Shown: positions 18,990 through 30,289 of the stretch, one piece after another
How positions within the stretch are numbered: the stretch's first letter is position 1
Layout: each line of letters opens with the position of its first letter
The notes under the pieces: model-generated
What the model was told of the DNA's origin: nothing
What the model saw: only the letters and a program-made list of their open reading frames with translations
Databases searched by the model: none
Assembly (NCBI GenBank): GCA_963921795.1
Contig: OY997644.1
Span: 4,543,022-4,607,021, forward strand
Source: Nannobrachium achirus
Taxonomy: Eukaryota > Chordata > Actinopteri > Myctophiformes > Myctophidae
Length of the DNA: 64,000 bases
Direction: 5' to 3'
Translations under genes and position numbers: made by a program

Positions 18990-19640
18990 ATAATAGGCCC
19001 TCTCCTACACCACTACAATGTATGCTATGTTAAATAAACATTGTAAGCTCAGAACATCAACATCATTATCCATTTGTGCCTCCACTGGAGTGTCTGAGTG
19101 TGCGCCGCTTTTATAGCTTTTAAGAACAGGTCATCCTTGTTTATGTGTTTATGTACATTATTATTTTTTATATTGTATATTTCATATTGTGATTTCAATT
19201 ACCACAAGGCATTTGTGTGGGTTAGATGTAGTACCTTCTGAATCCAGGATTGTCATTAGGAGAAACGTGTTACCTAATAGCTCAGAGGATCAGCTACCCA
19301 TTTATATTAAGGCTTCCCTGGCTGTCTGTATGGATTAGGTACCATGGATTTAGCTATAGCCAGTGGCAATGTGGCACAATGAAATGAGAGATTATCAATA
19401 CAGCAAACGCCATGCTGTCAGAGGGAACTGTGTTCAACGGCAGGATTAAAACTTAGTAAAAATGTAAGTATTCAAAATATATATTTTAAATTACCTTTTG
19501 TCTAAGGGAAGATGTAGCCACAGTGTACATAGCCCATAATCATGTACAGTACCACTACAAAATAGCATACCATCTCTTTACGACATTAGAATCAATAGAA
19601 CACCAGTCCTAATGATTTTAACCATATTTGCCCTAGAAAA
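18990..19640. other. Intergenic, no gene seen
   Basis: A/T-rich sequence with no ORF over 60 codons and no recognised repeat. Confidence 0.35.
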
Positions 19641-19650
19641 GAAAAAAAAA

Positions 19651-19699
19651 TGATCTACAAGATCACAATGCATCATGACAAGTTGTGAGCTTGTAGATA
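19651..19699. repeat. AGATCTACAAG-type hairpin module
   Basis: TGATCTACAAGATCACAATG faces TTGTGAGCTTGTAGATAC with a short loop. The same stem core as elsewhere in the window, but shorter and in an otherwise unrelated stretch. Confidence 0.55.
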
Positions 19700-19967
19700 C
19701 TCAGTGAATTGAAGGGGTGTGGCCCTCTGTTCACCAAATAATTTTCACATATTTCATAGTAATAATAATAATAATAAACGTATCCATAGACTTATGATAT
19801 CATAAAGATATACAACAAAACTAAGCGAATGATCTTTGCCGAAATAACAGGTCATTGATTGCTTCGTCTTTAGAGAATCAATAGACTCTACAACAAGCAA
19901 ATGGACAATGTGTCCCACACGAGTGATGAGCAGCACTAGCCTGGAAACCAGACCAATCTGCCTGTGC

Positions 19968-20315
19968 AGTGGTTCTCAAACTTTTTCATGTCGAGGACCC
20001 CCAAATTGACACTAATTAGTTTGAAAAGATATAAGGAGTGAGCAAGCCGCTTCTTATCACTGGACAGGGGGAGCTTCCCCGGTTAGACATAGCGAGTGAG
20101 GAACACGTTATTACAAACAGTTCCTTTCCCCTCCATCAGGTGCGCCGGGTGGAGGGGATTACCAGGATTACTGCATGTTTTTGTGAGGTTATCTACCCTA
20201 GGAGACACGGGGAGAACATGCAAACTCCACACAGGAAGGCCCTTTCACCAACCCCACCTAGGGTGTGGGCACTGATGATGCAGATGAGGGCACACCCCCT
20301 GGGAACCACTGGTTT
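19968..20315 (+). mobile_element. hAT-like non-autonomous element with CAGTGGTTCTC ends
   Basis: Left end CAGTGGTTCTCAAACTTTTT, right end CTGGGAACCACTG near 20303. The interior carries GGAGAACATGCAAACTCCAC and CCTAGGGTGTGGGC, a block also found near 29035-29110 and 34840-34960. No transposase. The target duplication was not clear. Confidence 0.6.
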
Positions 20316-20354
20316 AGAGGATTGCACAAGTTTTATGTCTTCATCTGAGATAGA

Positions 20355-20995
20355 GATAGTCAATGGCCGTGTTTCCCAAAGCGATTTTAGCCCTTTGTGG
20401 CTCACGCATGGTCGTAGAGACCTACCTGAAACATGGCACTCACTACATGGGTTCGGGCAGAGTGATGTATTTAGCCCCCTACAACTATACCAACATTCAG
20501 ATTTCAAAACAAAGTGCTAAATAAAGTCTCACACCTGACTAAATACGGTACGGCATTCTATAATTATCCGTATCCTCCGTGTTCTTTAATAAGACGCCTT
20601 TTTATCCAATCGTTTTCTGTTTTCCCATGTATTCCCTGGCGTTCCGCATGCACACCAGCATCTATGGACACTGAGATGTGGGCCTGGCCTTGCAAAAATG
20701 GGTCCGGAAATACATGGGAAAACAGAAGATGATCAGATAAAAAGGCTTCTTATTAAAGAACACGGAGGATACGGGTAATTATAGAATGCCGTACCGTATT
20801 TAGACATGTGTGAGACTTTATTAAGCACTTTGTTTGTGAAATCTGAATGTCGTTGTACTTGTAGGGGGGTAAATAAGTCGCTCTGCCCGAACACATATAA
20901 ACCTGGGAACATGGCGGTCAAGCGTCATGTTTCAGATCTACGGTAGGTCTCTACGACCATGCGTGAGCTACGAAGGGCTAAAACCCGGCCATTGT
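20355..20995. mobile_element. ~640-bp imperfect palindrome (fold-back element)
   Basis: The left arm runs from TCAATGGCC through TTTTAGCCCTTTGTGGCTC, GCATGGTCGTAGAGACCTAC and TCTCACACCTGACTAAATAC to CCCATGTATT. The right arm is the reverse complement, from TACATGGGAAAACAGA to GGCCATTGTCATTGA. The arms are ~280 bp each around a ~50-bp centre near 20670. Small ORFs on both strands come from the arms. Confidence 0.85.
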
Positions 20996-21185
20996 CATTG
21001 ATTATGAACAGGGCCTTTGACATTTTTATTTGGCCGATGCTACATACTGGATTAAAGCATTCCATTTTCACCTGATTCCATTCCCAGAACTCATAGCATT
21101 GATTACTGAAGTACATTGCAGAACACAGTGATTAGTGTGTTCATTTTAAATAGGGACCAGGCTGTCGGTTTGAATTATTTTAATT

Positions 21186-21480
21186 GGGGCGGCATAGCTC
21201 AGGGCATATGGGGTAGAGAAACTGGTATTAGAGCACGAAGGGTATAAATCCCGAAGGGTTCCCAGTTCGAATCCGGGCTCCCCCTGAGTTAATGTCGAAG
21301 GGTCCTTGGGCAAGACTCTGAACCCCTAATTGCTCCTGGTGAGTAGGTTGGTGCCTTGCATGGCTTCCTCCACCACCGGTGTATGAATGTGTGTGTGAAT
21401 GGGTGAATGTAATGCACAATCTATGTAAAGCGCTTTGGATTAAAAGCGCTATATAAATGCACCATTTACCATTTTACCAT
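21186..21480 (+). mobile_element. tRNA-derived SINE
   Basis: Starts GGGGCGGCATAGCTCAGGG (A-box-like) with a B box GTTCGAATCC at 21265-21274, then the common fish SINE body (CCTTGGGCAAGACTCTGAAC) and tail (TAAAGCGCTTTGGATTAAAA, GCGCTATATAAATG). It ends in an ACCATTT short tandem repeat. It is an internal-promoter pol III retroposon copy, not a functional tRNA gene: the anticodon region is disrupted. Confidence 0.85.
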
Positions 21481-21879
21481 TTAATTGTGGATTAATAGTG
21501 AGCTAGTGCTGGTCTGTCAAAAAAGCGGATTACTGTTCTCGTCATAAAGTGTGAATTATTTACACGAAAAGTAATTGTTCTGAGGGTATGGGATTTTATA
21601 GTGTAACACACTAACACATACCTACAATAACTACACTTTTATTACAAACTACAAAACACCATTAGACTAGACTGCACATTAAATATTTCTAATAAAGAAA
21701 ATACAACCAAGTTTAATTTCAAACACACTTAACAATGCAATGAAGAGAATGGAAATCATCCAAGATAACGGTAAGTGTACTTTTGCTTAAAACATTTTTA
21801 AAATAGGGATGCCAGGTTGAAAGTGGTTAAGATGTGTTCACAGTCAACCTGTAAATGAGCCCCTGCACTCACGCACAAA

Positions 21880-21882
21880 CAT

Positions 21883-21959
<77 letters not shown>

Positions 21960-21962
21960 GAC
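21880..21962. repeat. (CA)n microsatellite
   Basis: Long CA run after AACATG, ending CAGACAGACAGG. A second short CA run follows at about 22017-22041. Confidence 0.95.
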
Positions 21963-22429
21963 AGGAGTTTTTTTTTAATCATTGGTCATGATGTTTTCAA
22001 ACTCTCCTCCATACACGCACGCACACACACACACACACACATTGAACTATGTTATGTGTTTAATTCTGATTATAGTGATTCAAATCTGTGTATTCTCATT
22101 TGTTTATAGATTACAGTATAACCTTTTTATTTTGTATATAAAAGCCTGAAGTTCACAGCATCCGGTCTGTCCAATGTGATTGTGTCCATGTCAAAAAAAT
22201 AAAGATTCCTTCATAATAAGGACTATCTCTCACTGACTGAACTCACTCACCCCACAACAAGCAGTGCTTTGATAATGAGCTTTTATCATAACAGGCCACA
22301 AGGGGGCACTCTTTAACAGCATTAGACACACGCAATAGCTTCTTGTCTATGACAGCAGACTTTCTCCAGATACTCTGGAGCTTTCTTTGACTCGGTGCCA
22401 CTGTCCATCACTGAATGATCAATGAGAAT

Positions 22430-22700
22430 CATAATACACTATGATCCTGGCATAAAGAATACATATGAGGCATTATAAATCTTGACCTTATAAAAGGCTT
22501 TATATCATGTGTTAACAATTGCATTATGATCATGAGTGCTTATAACAGTAATTGTACAGCGTTATAGTAATTATGAAAAGGCTTTATACTGTGTTATGAT
22601 TAATGTTCTTATACAGTAACTATTATACAGTGTTATAAGCACATTTTAAAGAATTATAAGTATGTTTATAACAGATTATAAATATAGGATTCATGGAAGT
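22430..22700. repeat. A/T-rich TTATAA/GTTATAAG repeat
   Basis: Recurrent TTATAACAGTAATTGTA, GGCTTTATACTGTGTTATGA and TGTTATAAGCACA motifs at ~50-bp intervals, with local palindromes. No ORF. Likely an A/T-rich dispersed repeat of the 'ttataatgcattataa' kind. Confidence 0.4.
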
Positions 22701-22738
22701 TTTACCGGTGATTTACAACTTTTTTTTGCCAATAATAA

Positions 22739-22900
22739 TTCAATAAAGAAGAGTATCACGTTGATGAAGAATGATTTATTACAGATTGAATAGAATAATG
22801 AAATACATTTTGGCGATTAGACTCCATTAACATAAAACATATTATTAGCTTTTAATTAACATTATGCACATAGGATTAGAATTAATAGGGAGAGCCCCCA
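22739..22900. repeat. 162-bp direct repeat, copy 1 (pairs with 23171-23332)
   Basis: Begins TTCAATAAAGAAGAGTATCA and ends TAGGGAGAGCCCCC. It is virtually identical to 23171-23332, 432 bp downstream. The left flanks of the two copies differ (CCAATAATAA versus AGCTACAT). Confidence 0.9.
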
Positions 22901-22990
22901 ATGGAGTCTAGATGCTGGTGGTGGCAGTACAGGTGAACCTCCGCCTTAACTCTTGATGGAGACAAGGAGGAGTTGGGGATGGAGGTGGGT

Positions 22991-23170
22991 TGCTTGTTGC
23001 ATGCTGAAAAGAGAATGACATGGTTCAGAGGCAGTGGAGATATTTAAAGGCGGAGTCCAATCGCCTGATAGGCCGACTGCAGTTGACTGCAGATTGGCTA
23101 GAGGTGCACACCATTTGAGCTGAGAGTGTCAACTTAGATCTTTTTTATTGAATTTACGCCAAAGCTACAT
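22991..23170. repeat. ~180-bp direct repeat, copy 1 (pairs with 28496-28659)
   Basis: TGCTTGTTGCATGCTGAAAA through GGAGATATTTAAAGGCGGAG and ACTGCAGATTGGCTAGAGGT to TTTACGCC-AAGCTACAT. The partner at 28496-28659 lacks a 14-bp CGCCTGATAGGCCG-type stretch. It abuts the second copy of the 162-bp repeat. Confidence 0.85.
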
Positions 23171-23332
23171 TTCAATAAAGAAGAGTATCACGTTGATGAA
23201 GAATGATTTATTACAGATTGAATAGAATAATGAAATACATTTTGGCGATTAGACTCCATTAACATAAAACATATTATTAGCTTTTAATTAACATTATGCA
23301 CATAGGATTAGAATTAATAGGGAGAGCCCCCC
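23171..23332. repeat. 162-bp direct repeat, copy 2
   Basis: Near-identical to 22739-22900, ending GGGAGAGCCCCCC. The stretch after it (23333-24600) is unannotated sequence with scattered similarity to the following minisatellites. Confidence 0.9.
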
Positions 23333-24600
23333 AAAACTAAGTCTTGCCAATGCAGGCAAGACATGAAAATAAAGAAAATGCTAATTATGCTTCGATTTAG
23401 CAAGCATGAAATGCCATACTGCTGACGAAGCTGATGCTTTAATTTAGTTAGGATGAGCTGCATTAACCAACATATTGTTGAATGTTTCACACAGATAAAT
23501 AAACGTCTTATCTTGAATGGCTGACACGGGCTGATGCGTTAGAATAGAGGTCATCGTCTGAGGCCAGAAGAGAGCCGTAGAAGACCTGTAGTGGGTTAGA
23601 AATAGAATAAGGGCCTTTGAGGCCTTCAATTACTTTGAGTTCTCAAGCCATGATAAAAGCAGAACAGGATTGACAAGTAATGAGTTAGAAATATAGCAAG
23701 TTAGAATTAAGCTGGCATTGGAAGGTAATAAGAGGCATTCAAGCCGACAGTTTGAAATTAAGGTACGAACCACCACCAGCTATATGTAGGTGTATGAGTA
23801 ACGGTTTTTAAGACATGAGATTGATTAAGCAGGATATATCGGAATAAGGGTAAGTAAACAAGAATGGGCACCACAAGGAAGACCATCAATCCATGAAGGA
23901 GAGGTATGATCATGATCAATATGAAAACGCTGGATGACGAATGTAATTAGCCAGGGATGAAAATGGAGAAATGCAACCTGTAGAGGAAGCTGCATATCAG
24001 CTGAGGTCTGTTGACTAAAACAAAGTATAATAACATTACTTCCCTACGCCATCGGCCACTAGAAAGCAAATGAGCCCACGCGAGCTTCAAAGCATGATGT
24101 GAGCATGTAGCATAATAGCGACAATGGTGAAGCCGAAGACAATCGCTGCGATTGGGCCTTTTTCTGAGGCAAAGTTGAGCAAGAACATGCAAAGCTTTTT
24201 GCTGGAACACCATAACCGACAGCCCACAACATGTCTTAACAAAGTATAGCAGCAGGTTGAAGAATTTGATTGGTTAGTAGATTTCCCGAATACAGTAATT
24301 AGTGAACGAGGGGATTCTGACAGCGAGGGACAATGGAAGTGATGTGGGCTATAGCAAAATGTGATTTAGAACCTCTCATTGAACTTATGCTTAAACTACA
24401 TGACAATAGAGAGATCACACCAATTAGAACAAGCAAACATTGAATTAGAACAAACAAAATATAAATTAGACAATACTGAATGCGATTAACTCCATTAGCA
24501 AATATAATAGGAATAGGAGAGACCCCCAAAAGAAAGTGATTTAGCCATATGGTGATGACTAGCATTTAATTACCATTCAGCAAAGGATAGAGAATGACCA
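23333..24600. other. Unassigned sequence between duplicated blocks
   Basis: No gene and no long ORF. GACCCCCAAAAGAAAGTGATT near 24520 echoes the GAGAGCCCCC end of the 162-bp repeat, and ATTAGAACAA repeats occur near 24420-24470. The whole looks like degenerate tandem-repeat DNA. Confidence 0.35.
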
Positions 24601-24609
24601 TGCTAGGCC

Positions 24610-25210
24610 AGAGCAGAAATTAATTAATATGCAATGCAGAAATATAGAAAAAGCCACGATAGACCAGAGCAGAATACAATGCAGAAATGAAGGGAACGGC
24701 CAGGGCAGAATTAATTCGTTTGCAATGCAGACATATAGGGAAAGGCATGCTAGACCAGAGAAAAAAATAATTTGCCATGCTAGGTAAAAGCAGAAATGTA
24801 TAGGAAAGGGCCATGATAGGCCAGCTCAGAATTGAATAGGTTTGAAATACCGAAAATGAGAAAGGCCATGCTAGGCCGGCACGGAATTGAATAGGTTTGC
24901 AATGCTGAAAAATGAAAAAGGCCATGCTAGGCCGGCACGGAATTGAATAGGTTTGCAATGCCGAAAAATGAGAAAGGCCATGCTAGGCCGGCACGGAATT
25001 GAATAGGTTTGCAATGCCGAAAATGAGAAAGGCAATGCTAGGCCGGCACGGAATTGAATAATTGAATAGGTTTGCAATGCCAAAAATGACAAAGGCTGTG
25101 TTAGGCCGGCGCAGAATTTAATGCAGAAATATAGAGAAGGCCATGATAGGCCAGCACAGAAAATAACTATTTGCCATGCTAGGCACAAGCAGAATGTAGC
25201 GAACAGCAAT
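24610..25210. repeat. Minisatellite, ~56-bp unit (GGCCATGCTAGGCCGGCACG)
   Basis: AAAGGCCATG recurs at 24861, 24917, 24973 and, as AAAGGCAATG, at 25028 (spacing 55-56). More divergent units (GGCCATGATAGGCCAG) lie on both sides and again near 25415-25500. Minus-strand ORFs through it are repeat translations, not proteins. Confidence 0.85.
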
Positions 25211-25640
25211 GCTCAAAATAGGAAAAATGCTCAAAATAGCAAAAATGCTCAAAATAGCATAAATGCTCAAAATAGCATAAATGCTCAATAGCGAAAATAC
25301 TCAAAGCGAAAGAACTCAATACTCACCTCAAAAATACTAAAGAGAGAAAAAAAATCAGGCAAAAATGGCAAAATACTCAATGGACAAGGCTCATGACTGA
25401 CCTTGTGGTAAGCATGAGAAAGGCCATGATAGGCCAGCGCAGAAATTAGATATGCAATGCAGAAATATAGAGAAAGGCCATGATAGGCCAGCACAGAATA
25501 AATATTTGCCATGCAGGGCATACCTAAAGATGTAGCAAACTGCATTGCTCAAAATGGCAAAAATGCTCAATAGCGAAAACACTCAATACACAGGCAAAGG
25601 CAAAATACTCAATGGACAAGGCTCATGACTGACCTCATGG
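25211..25640. repeat. Short tandem repeats of ATGCTCAAAATAGC(A)AAA
   Basis: GCTCAAAATAGCAAAAAT units of 16-18 bp at 25213-25300 and again near 25548-25600, interspersed with units of the preceding GGCCATGATAGGCC minisatellite. A repeated GACAAGGCTCATGACTGACC occurs at 25381 and 25614. Confidence 0.7.
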
Positions 25641-25720
25641 TATCACCAGTGGCAGCTGAAGCTGTAGTATCAATGCAATCTGCTGTGCTAGCAGTGTGCA
25701 ATTCAACTGGCTGAAGTATT

Positions 25721-27099
25721 AGGTTCAGGTTCGGTTTATTAGTCAAATGCGTATCCATACAAGTACAGACAAACAATGAAATGCTTGTGCCAAGAGCACT
25801 CTCAGCCTTATTGCACACAAAACAATACGACAACAACAGGTCACCCAGGACAACCCAAAAAACAACAAAACAACCATACAGTGTGACAGTGTACAGTTTA
25901 AAAACTGCGTATATTGTACATGACTACCTACGTCTCGCTTCCATCTCTTCGTTAAGCAGCCTGATTGCTTGAGCATAAAAACTATTACTGAAACGGGTGG
26001 TGTGAGATTTGATGCTCTGGTAACGTTTTTTTGAGGGGAGGAGATAGAACAGGGAATGGGCGGGATGACAGCTGTCCTTTAAGATGTTCTCTGTCTTTTT
26101 CTTACAGCGTGTGTTATAGATTGTGTGTAGCTGTGGTAATTCTGTGCCAATGATTTTGGCAGCTCTCTTCACAATTCTCTGTAACTGTTTACTGTCTTGA
26201 GCAGTCACGTTACCAAACCACACTGTTATGCATCCTGTCAATACACTTTCTATGGTACAGCGATAGAAATTAACAAGAGCCTTGGTGCTTAGGCCAAATC
26301 TCCTGAGGCGCCGCAGAAAGTACAATCGCTGCTGCGCTTTCTTAAGGATACCTTCGCTGTTTTGAGACCATGTGAGTGAGTTTGTTATGTGAACACCCAG
26401 GAATTTGAAACTGTCCACTATGTCTACAGGTGAACCATTTATGGTTACGGGACTGTGATTGACTTCAGATTTCCTAAAGTCAACGATGATCTCTTTTGTT
26501 TTACTAACATTTAGAGAGAGATTGTTATTCTGGCACCATAGGGTTAGCTCTTCAATTTCCCTCCTATAGGCCCTCTCATCATCGTTGGATATTAGTCCTA
26601 TAACCGTGGTGTCATCTGCAAATTTGAGAATAGAATTATTTCCACACCTGGCAACACAGTCATAGGTGAACAGACTATACAACAAGGGACTGAGGCAACA
26701 GCCCTGGGGCGCTCCAGTCCTGGTCAATATCTTAGATGAATGCTTGTTCCCTATTCGTACAGATTGTGGCCTGCCTGTCAAAAAGTCAAACAGCCAGTTG
26801 CAGATACTACTGCCCAGACCAAGACCCCTGAGTTTCAACACAAGCTTAGATGGTACAATCGTGTTAAAGGCAGAGCTATAATCTATGAAGAGTAGTCTGA
26901 CATAAGAGTTCTTATTCTCCAGATGTTTCAAGGCAATGTGTAGTGCGAGAGAAATAGCATCATCGACTGATCTATTAGCACAGTATGCAAACTGTAATGG
27001 ATCAGTATTGGCAGGGATAATGTGCGTTATATGTGATATAACCATTTTTTCCAGACACTTCATAAGAACAGAGGTCAAAGCCACAGGGCGATAATTAAG
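25721..27099 (-). mobile_element. 5'-truncated LINE (L2/CR1-type)
   Basis: Minus-strand element with a 3' end of CTAATAAACCGAACCTGAAC (tail GAACCTGAACCT at 25721-25732) and a 3' UTR of ~200 bp. The other end stops abruptly inside the reverse transcriptase at about 27099, where AGCAGCTGAAGCATGA minisatellite sequence begins. 5' truncation is normal for LINE insertions. A target duplication was not identified. Confidence 0.8.
25924..27099 (-). pseudogene. LINE reverse transcriptase, C-terminal ~390 residues
   Basis: Open from the truncation point to a stop at 25924-25926. Visible motifs are [17 protein letters not shown] at the start, [18 protein letters not shown] (catalytic Asp region), [27 protein letters not shown] (the FADD box, ~26611-26622) and SFKFLGVHI. 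The terminal [20 protein letters not shown] and [13 protein letters not shown] segment is typical of fish L2/CR1-clade ORF2. The endonuclease and first RT residues are missing. The frame is intact, so the copy is fairly young. The ATG upstream at 27142-27144 lies in minisatellite DNA and is not the true start. Confidence 0.85.
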
Positions 27100-28070
27100 C
27101 AGCTGAAGCATGAGCTGGGGAAAAAAAATGTTAGCAGCAAACATGTAGCAGCCAAAGCATAAAGCCGTAATGATAAAAGATGATAGCAGCAGCCATGAAG
27201 CAGCTTTAATAGGAAGCTGAAATGATAAAACATGTTAGCAGCAGCCATGAAGCAGCTTTAGCATGATGCTGTAATGATACACATCATGTTAGCAGCAGCC
27301 ATGAAGCAGCTTTAGCATGATGCTGTAATGATATACATCATGTTAGCAGCAGCCATGAAGCAGCTTTAGCATGGAACTGAAATGATAAGCATGATGTTAG
27401 AAGCAGGCATGTAGCTAATTTAGCATGGAGCCGTAATGATAAACAGGTTAGCAGCAGGCATGTAGCAGCTTTAGCATGGAGCTGTAATGATAAACATGTT
27501 AGCAGCAGGCATGTAGCAGCTTTAGCAAGGAGCTGAAATGATAAACACGAAGTTAGCAGCAGGCATGTAGCAGCTTTAGCAGGACACTGAAATGATAATT
27601 ATGTTAGCAGCAGCCACAAAGCAGCTTATAGCATGAAACTGAAATGATAAGCATGTTAGCAGCAGACATAGCAGCTTTAGCATGATTAACATGCTAGCAG
27701 CAGACATAGCAGCTGAAGCATGATGGTGAACATATTAGCAGCAGTACACAAAGGGGTGAAGTAAAAACAAAACCTCTGGCAAAACCAAACCCATAGGTAC
27801 CTTTGAGGACAAAGCCAACAGAAAACCACTGTAGCAGCTGTAGCATGATGCTGCACTGATAACAAGATGTTAGCAGCAGGCATGAGCAGCTTCAGCATGA
27901 AGCTGTAATGAAAAACATGATTTTAGCAGCAGGCATGAAGCAGCTTTAGCATGGAGCTATAATGGTAAACATGTTAGCAGCAGCAGCATAAACATGTTAG
28001 CAGCAGGCATTTAGCATGAGCTGTAAAGATAAACATGATCTCAGCATTTTTACTAACAGTAGCATTAGCT
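27100..28070. repeat. Minisatellite, ~45-55-bp unit (ATGTTAGCAGCAGGCATGTA)
   Basis: About 18 units of ATGTTAGCAGCAG(C/G)CATG followed by AAGCAGCTTTAGCATG and a TGAAATGATAAACA-type spacer. The unit varies in length and sequence, so this is an old array. It borders the truncated LINE on its left. Confidence 0.85.
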
Positions 28071-28495
28071 GTAATTATTAGCAGTTATGATAGCAGGCAG
28101 CAGTAGTTTGAGTAGATCTAGCATTAGCTGAAATTATTGGAGAAATGAAACTGTAGCAGCAGCAACAAGAGCCACTATTATTATTAGATGAATCATTATA
28201 GCATTCAAGATGGCAGCACAAACTGATGAAAGTGGGTTAGACTGGAAGCCTGGAAATGAAGTCAGCCATTGCAACTGGAGCTTGATCCTGGGTGCTGAAC
28301 CAGCTGCATGGTGTTTTGATGAGAGCAGGCCTAACCATGAAGAGTGAGGTAAAAGTCTTCATAGACAAAACATCAGTTTGGAACGTATCAAGCCCTAACT
28401 AAAATGATTAAGAAGAAAGGGCTGATGAGCTGCCTGCAGCTTGCAGACTGAGTGTGAAAGCTAGAGAGCACAGAGAGGGCACACCTTGCTTGTTG

Positions 28496-28659
28496 CATGC
28501 TGAAAAGAGAATGACATGGTTCAGAGGCAGTGGAGATATTTAAAGGCGGAGTCCAACGGCCGACTGCAGTTGACTGCAGATTGGCTAGAGGTAAACACCC
28601 TTTGAGCTGAGAATGTCAACTTAGATCTTTTTTTATTGAATTTACGCCGAAGCTACATT
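28496..28659. repeat. ~165-bp direct repeat, copy 2 (pairs with 22991-23170)
   Basis: Same start TTGCTTGTTGCATGCTGAAA and same end GAATTTACGCCGAAGCTACA as 22991-23170, 5.5 kb away. After it the sequence is unique rather than the 162-bp repeat. Confidence 0.85.
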
Positions 28660-28849
28660 GATGTTACATTGAATGGGATGTCTTTCTTTCTATCATGCTG
28701 CATCTACTATCTACAGTATTTTGGCCTTGCCCACTGCCCAGTAAGACGCATCTATCTAAAATATCAAATGGGAAGAACAAAGGTCGTATGTTATCTTACC
28801 ATTCTGACTGCAACAGATTCTGGGGCCCAACACTAATGTCCAGATGGAC

Positions 28850-29200
28850 ATCAACTTTCTTTTTTTTTTATCCCACGATTTTGCAACCCATTTTCTCACC
28901 CAGTGCCAATTACCTAACCTGTAGTCCTAGTTTCTGCTCCACTCTCCCACACCAGGGGACTTGGGGAGCACCTGGCTGGCCAGGGGGAGGTAGTATAGAA
29001 ACCAGGACTACTGCATGTTGTTGTGAGGGCATCTACCCTAGGAGACACGGGGAGAACATGCAAACTCCACACAGAAAGACCCCTCCGCCAACCCCACCTA
29101 GGGTGTGGGCGCCGATGACGCGGAGGAGGGAACACACCCCCAGCACCCACAGCGTCCCCCGGCGGGAATTGATTCCTACCCACACACATTAAGGAAGCGT
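28850..29200. mobile_element. Dispersed repeat with GGAGAACATGCAAACTCCAC block
   Basis: ACCAGGACTACTGCATGTTG, GAGACACGGGGAGAACATGC and CACCTAGGGTGTGGGCG are shared with 20160-20300 and, inverted, with 34840-34960. GTGGAGTTTGCATGTTCTCC is a widespread vertebrate/fish interspersed-repeat motif. No ORF of interest. Confidence 0.55.
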
Positions 29201-29439
29201 TATCATCAGCTTTAGAGGAGGGGAAAATACAAATACAAATATCAGAGCACAACTTCCTCATGAACTTTTAATTAAGAAATATAATGCCCTTGTGAACCTT
29301 TCAAAGTAGCTTATCTCATAGGCATTATGCACTGGCTTATGCCCTGGCCACAGGAATGGACGCGGATCGTAGATTATAGTATGCCCTAAAAAAAATTCTA
29401 GAACACACCACTGATAATATTACACGAGAGGGTGTGTTA

Positions 29440-29530
29440 TCGTCAATATCATCGTGCCTGCGTTGCCTCAGGGACGACGCGTTGCCTCAGGCACAAGCCC
29501 GAGGCGTTGGCAGCGCAGGCACGATGATGT
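29440..29530. repeat. Inverted repeat around a CpG-rich core
   Basis: CATCGTGCCTGCGTTGCCTC (from ~29450) faces GAGGCGTTGGCAGCGCAGGC and ACGATG (to ~29527), with a second GTTGCCTCAGG copy inside. Probably the end of a degraded dispersed repeat. Confidence 0.6.
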
Positions 29531-29719
29531 CTCCAATTATGTTGGTATTTCCATTCTCTGAAATTCTACTCCATTCTGCTTCAGTGCCATTATAGACACA
29601 AGGGCCAGTACACTCTCAAAACAAACATTCTTGCAACACCACCATACAGCAACTGTTTATTAAGGAAATAATTTGATAAAGAATGTTTGCATTTCTCATG
29701 ATTTGATATAATATAAGCA

Positions 29720-29931
29720 TATGTCACCATCAGGCCGATTTTTGCAGACACATTTTTGGACATTGCTCCTACAGATTTTGCCCTAAAATCACGCAAAGCG
29801 GTACACAGTATTTCTAAAGTCATGTCATCAACATGGATCTGTCCCATTTCACATATTCCCTCCTCATTGCCTATCATTGCCTTCTAAAGTTTGTGTATGT
29901 GACCTGACGGTCGCTAGGGAGTCTTACTGGT
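29720..29931 (+). mobile_element. Family A GCGACC-hairpin element, 3' fragment
   Basis: From TCACCATCAGGCCGATTTTT through CATCAACATGGATCTGTCCC to GTGACCTGACGGTCGC, then AGGGAGTCTTACTGGT. The usual CTCCC..GGGAG hairpin has lost one arm (TATCTCCC..ATT). The left end is truncated in A/T-rich DNA. Confidence 0.75.
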
Positions 29932-30019
29932 GTTGTGGTCTTGAACTACTGTGTTTGTTCCAATTCCGGCACAGCATTGCACACCAACTCCAGTGCGTTT
30001 TAATCATGCAGCAAACGGG

Positions 30020-30225
30020 CAAAGCCCTTCTCAACCTTTTCAGGCCATGACGCCCAAAATAATCATATTTGAACTGGGGACCCCCCCACTGATGAGCACT
30101 TGGAGTTGTAAGACTTGAGGCATTACATTTTCTTTAAATCGGTTCTATTGTGAAAACAGCAGATTTACATGCTCACAACGCCTCACGTTGTGGGGCGTTG
30201 TGAGCATGATTGTCTATTTTCAAAA
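30020..30225. mobile_element. hAT-like relic with AGATTTACATG hairpin
   Basis: TTCTCAACCTTTTCAGGCCA and GGGGACCCCCCCACTG are degenerate hAT-type end sequence. The hairpin at 30152-30220 (AAAACAGCAGATTTACATGC facing GCATGATTGTCTATTTTC) with inner CACAACGCCTCACG/TGGGGCGTTGTG is a variant of the dispersed hairpin module. Confidence 0.55.
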
Positions 30226-30289
30226 TTTCTGCCTGTATCCAAGATTCAAGAAACAGAGCGCTTATTTCAACACCTTCTTAAACTAAATA

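Noticed and set aside
20925-21116. Small ORF near the palindrome as a gene
   Set aside because: Derived from the palindrome arm and flanking DNA, with no homology or splice signals.
21186-21300. Functional tRNA gene
   Set aside because: A- and B-box-like sequences are present, but there is no plausible cloverleaf or anticodon arm. The sequence continues into a fish SINE body and tail.
24620-25209. Overlapping 112-codon minus-strand ORFs with repeated hydrophobic motifs
   Set aside because: They follow the 56-bp minisatellite period; since 56 is not a multiple of three, the same peptide appears in shifted frames.
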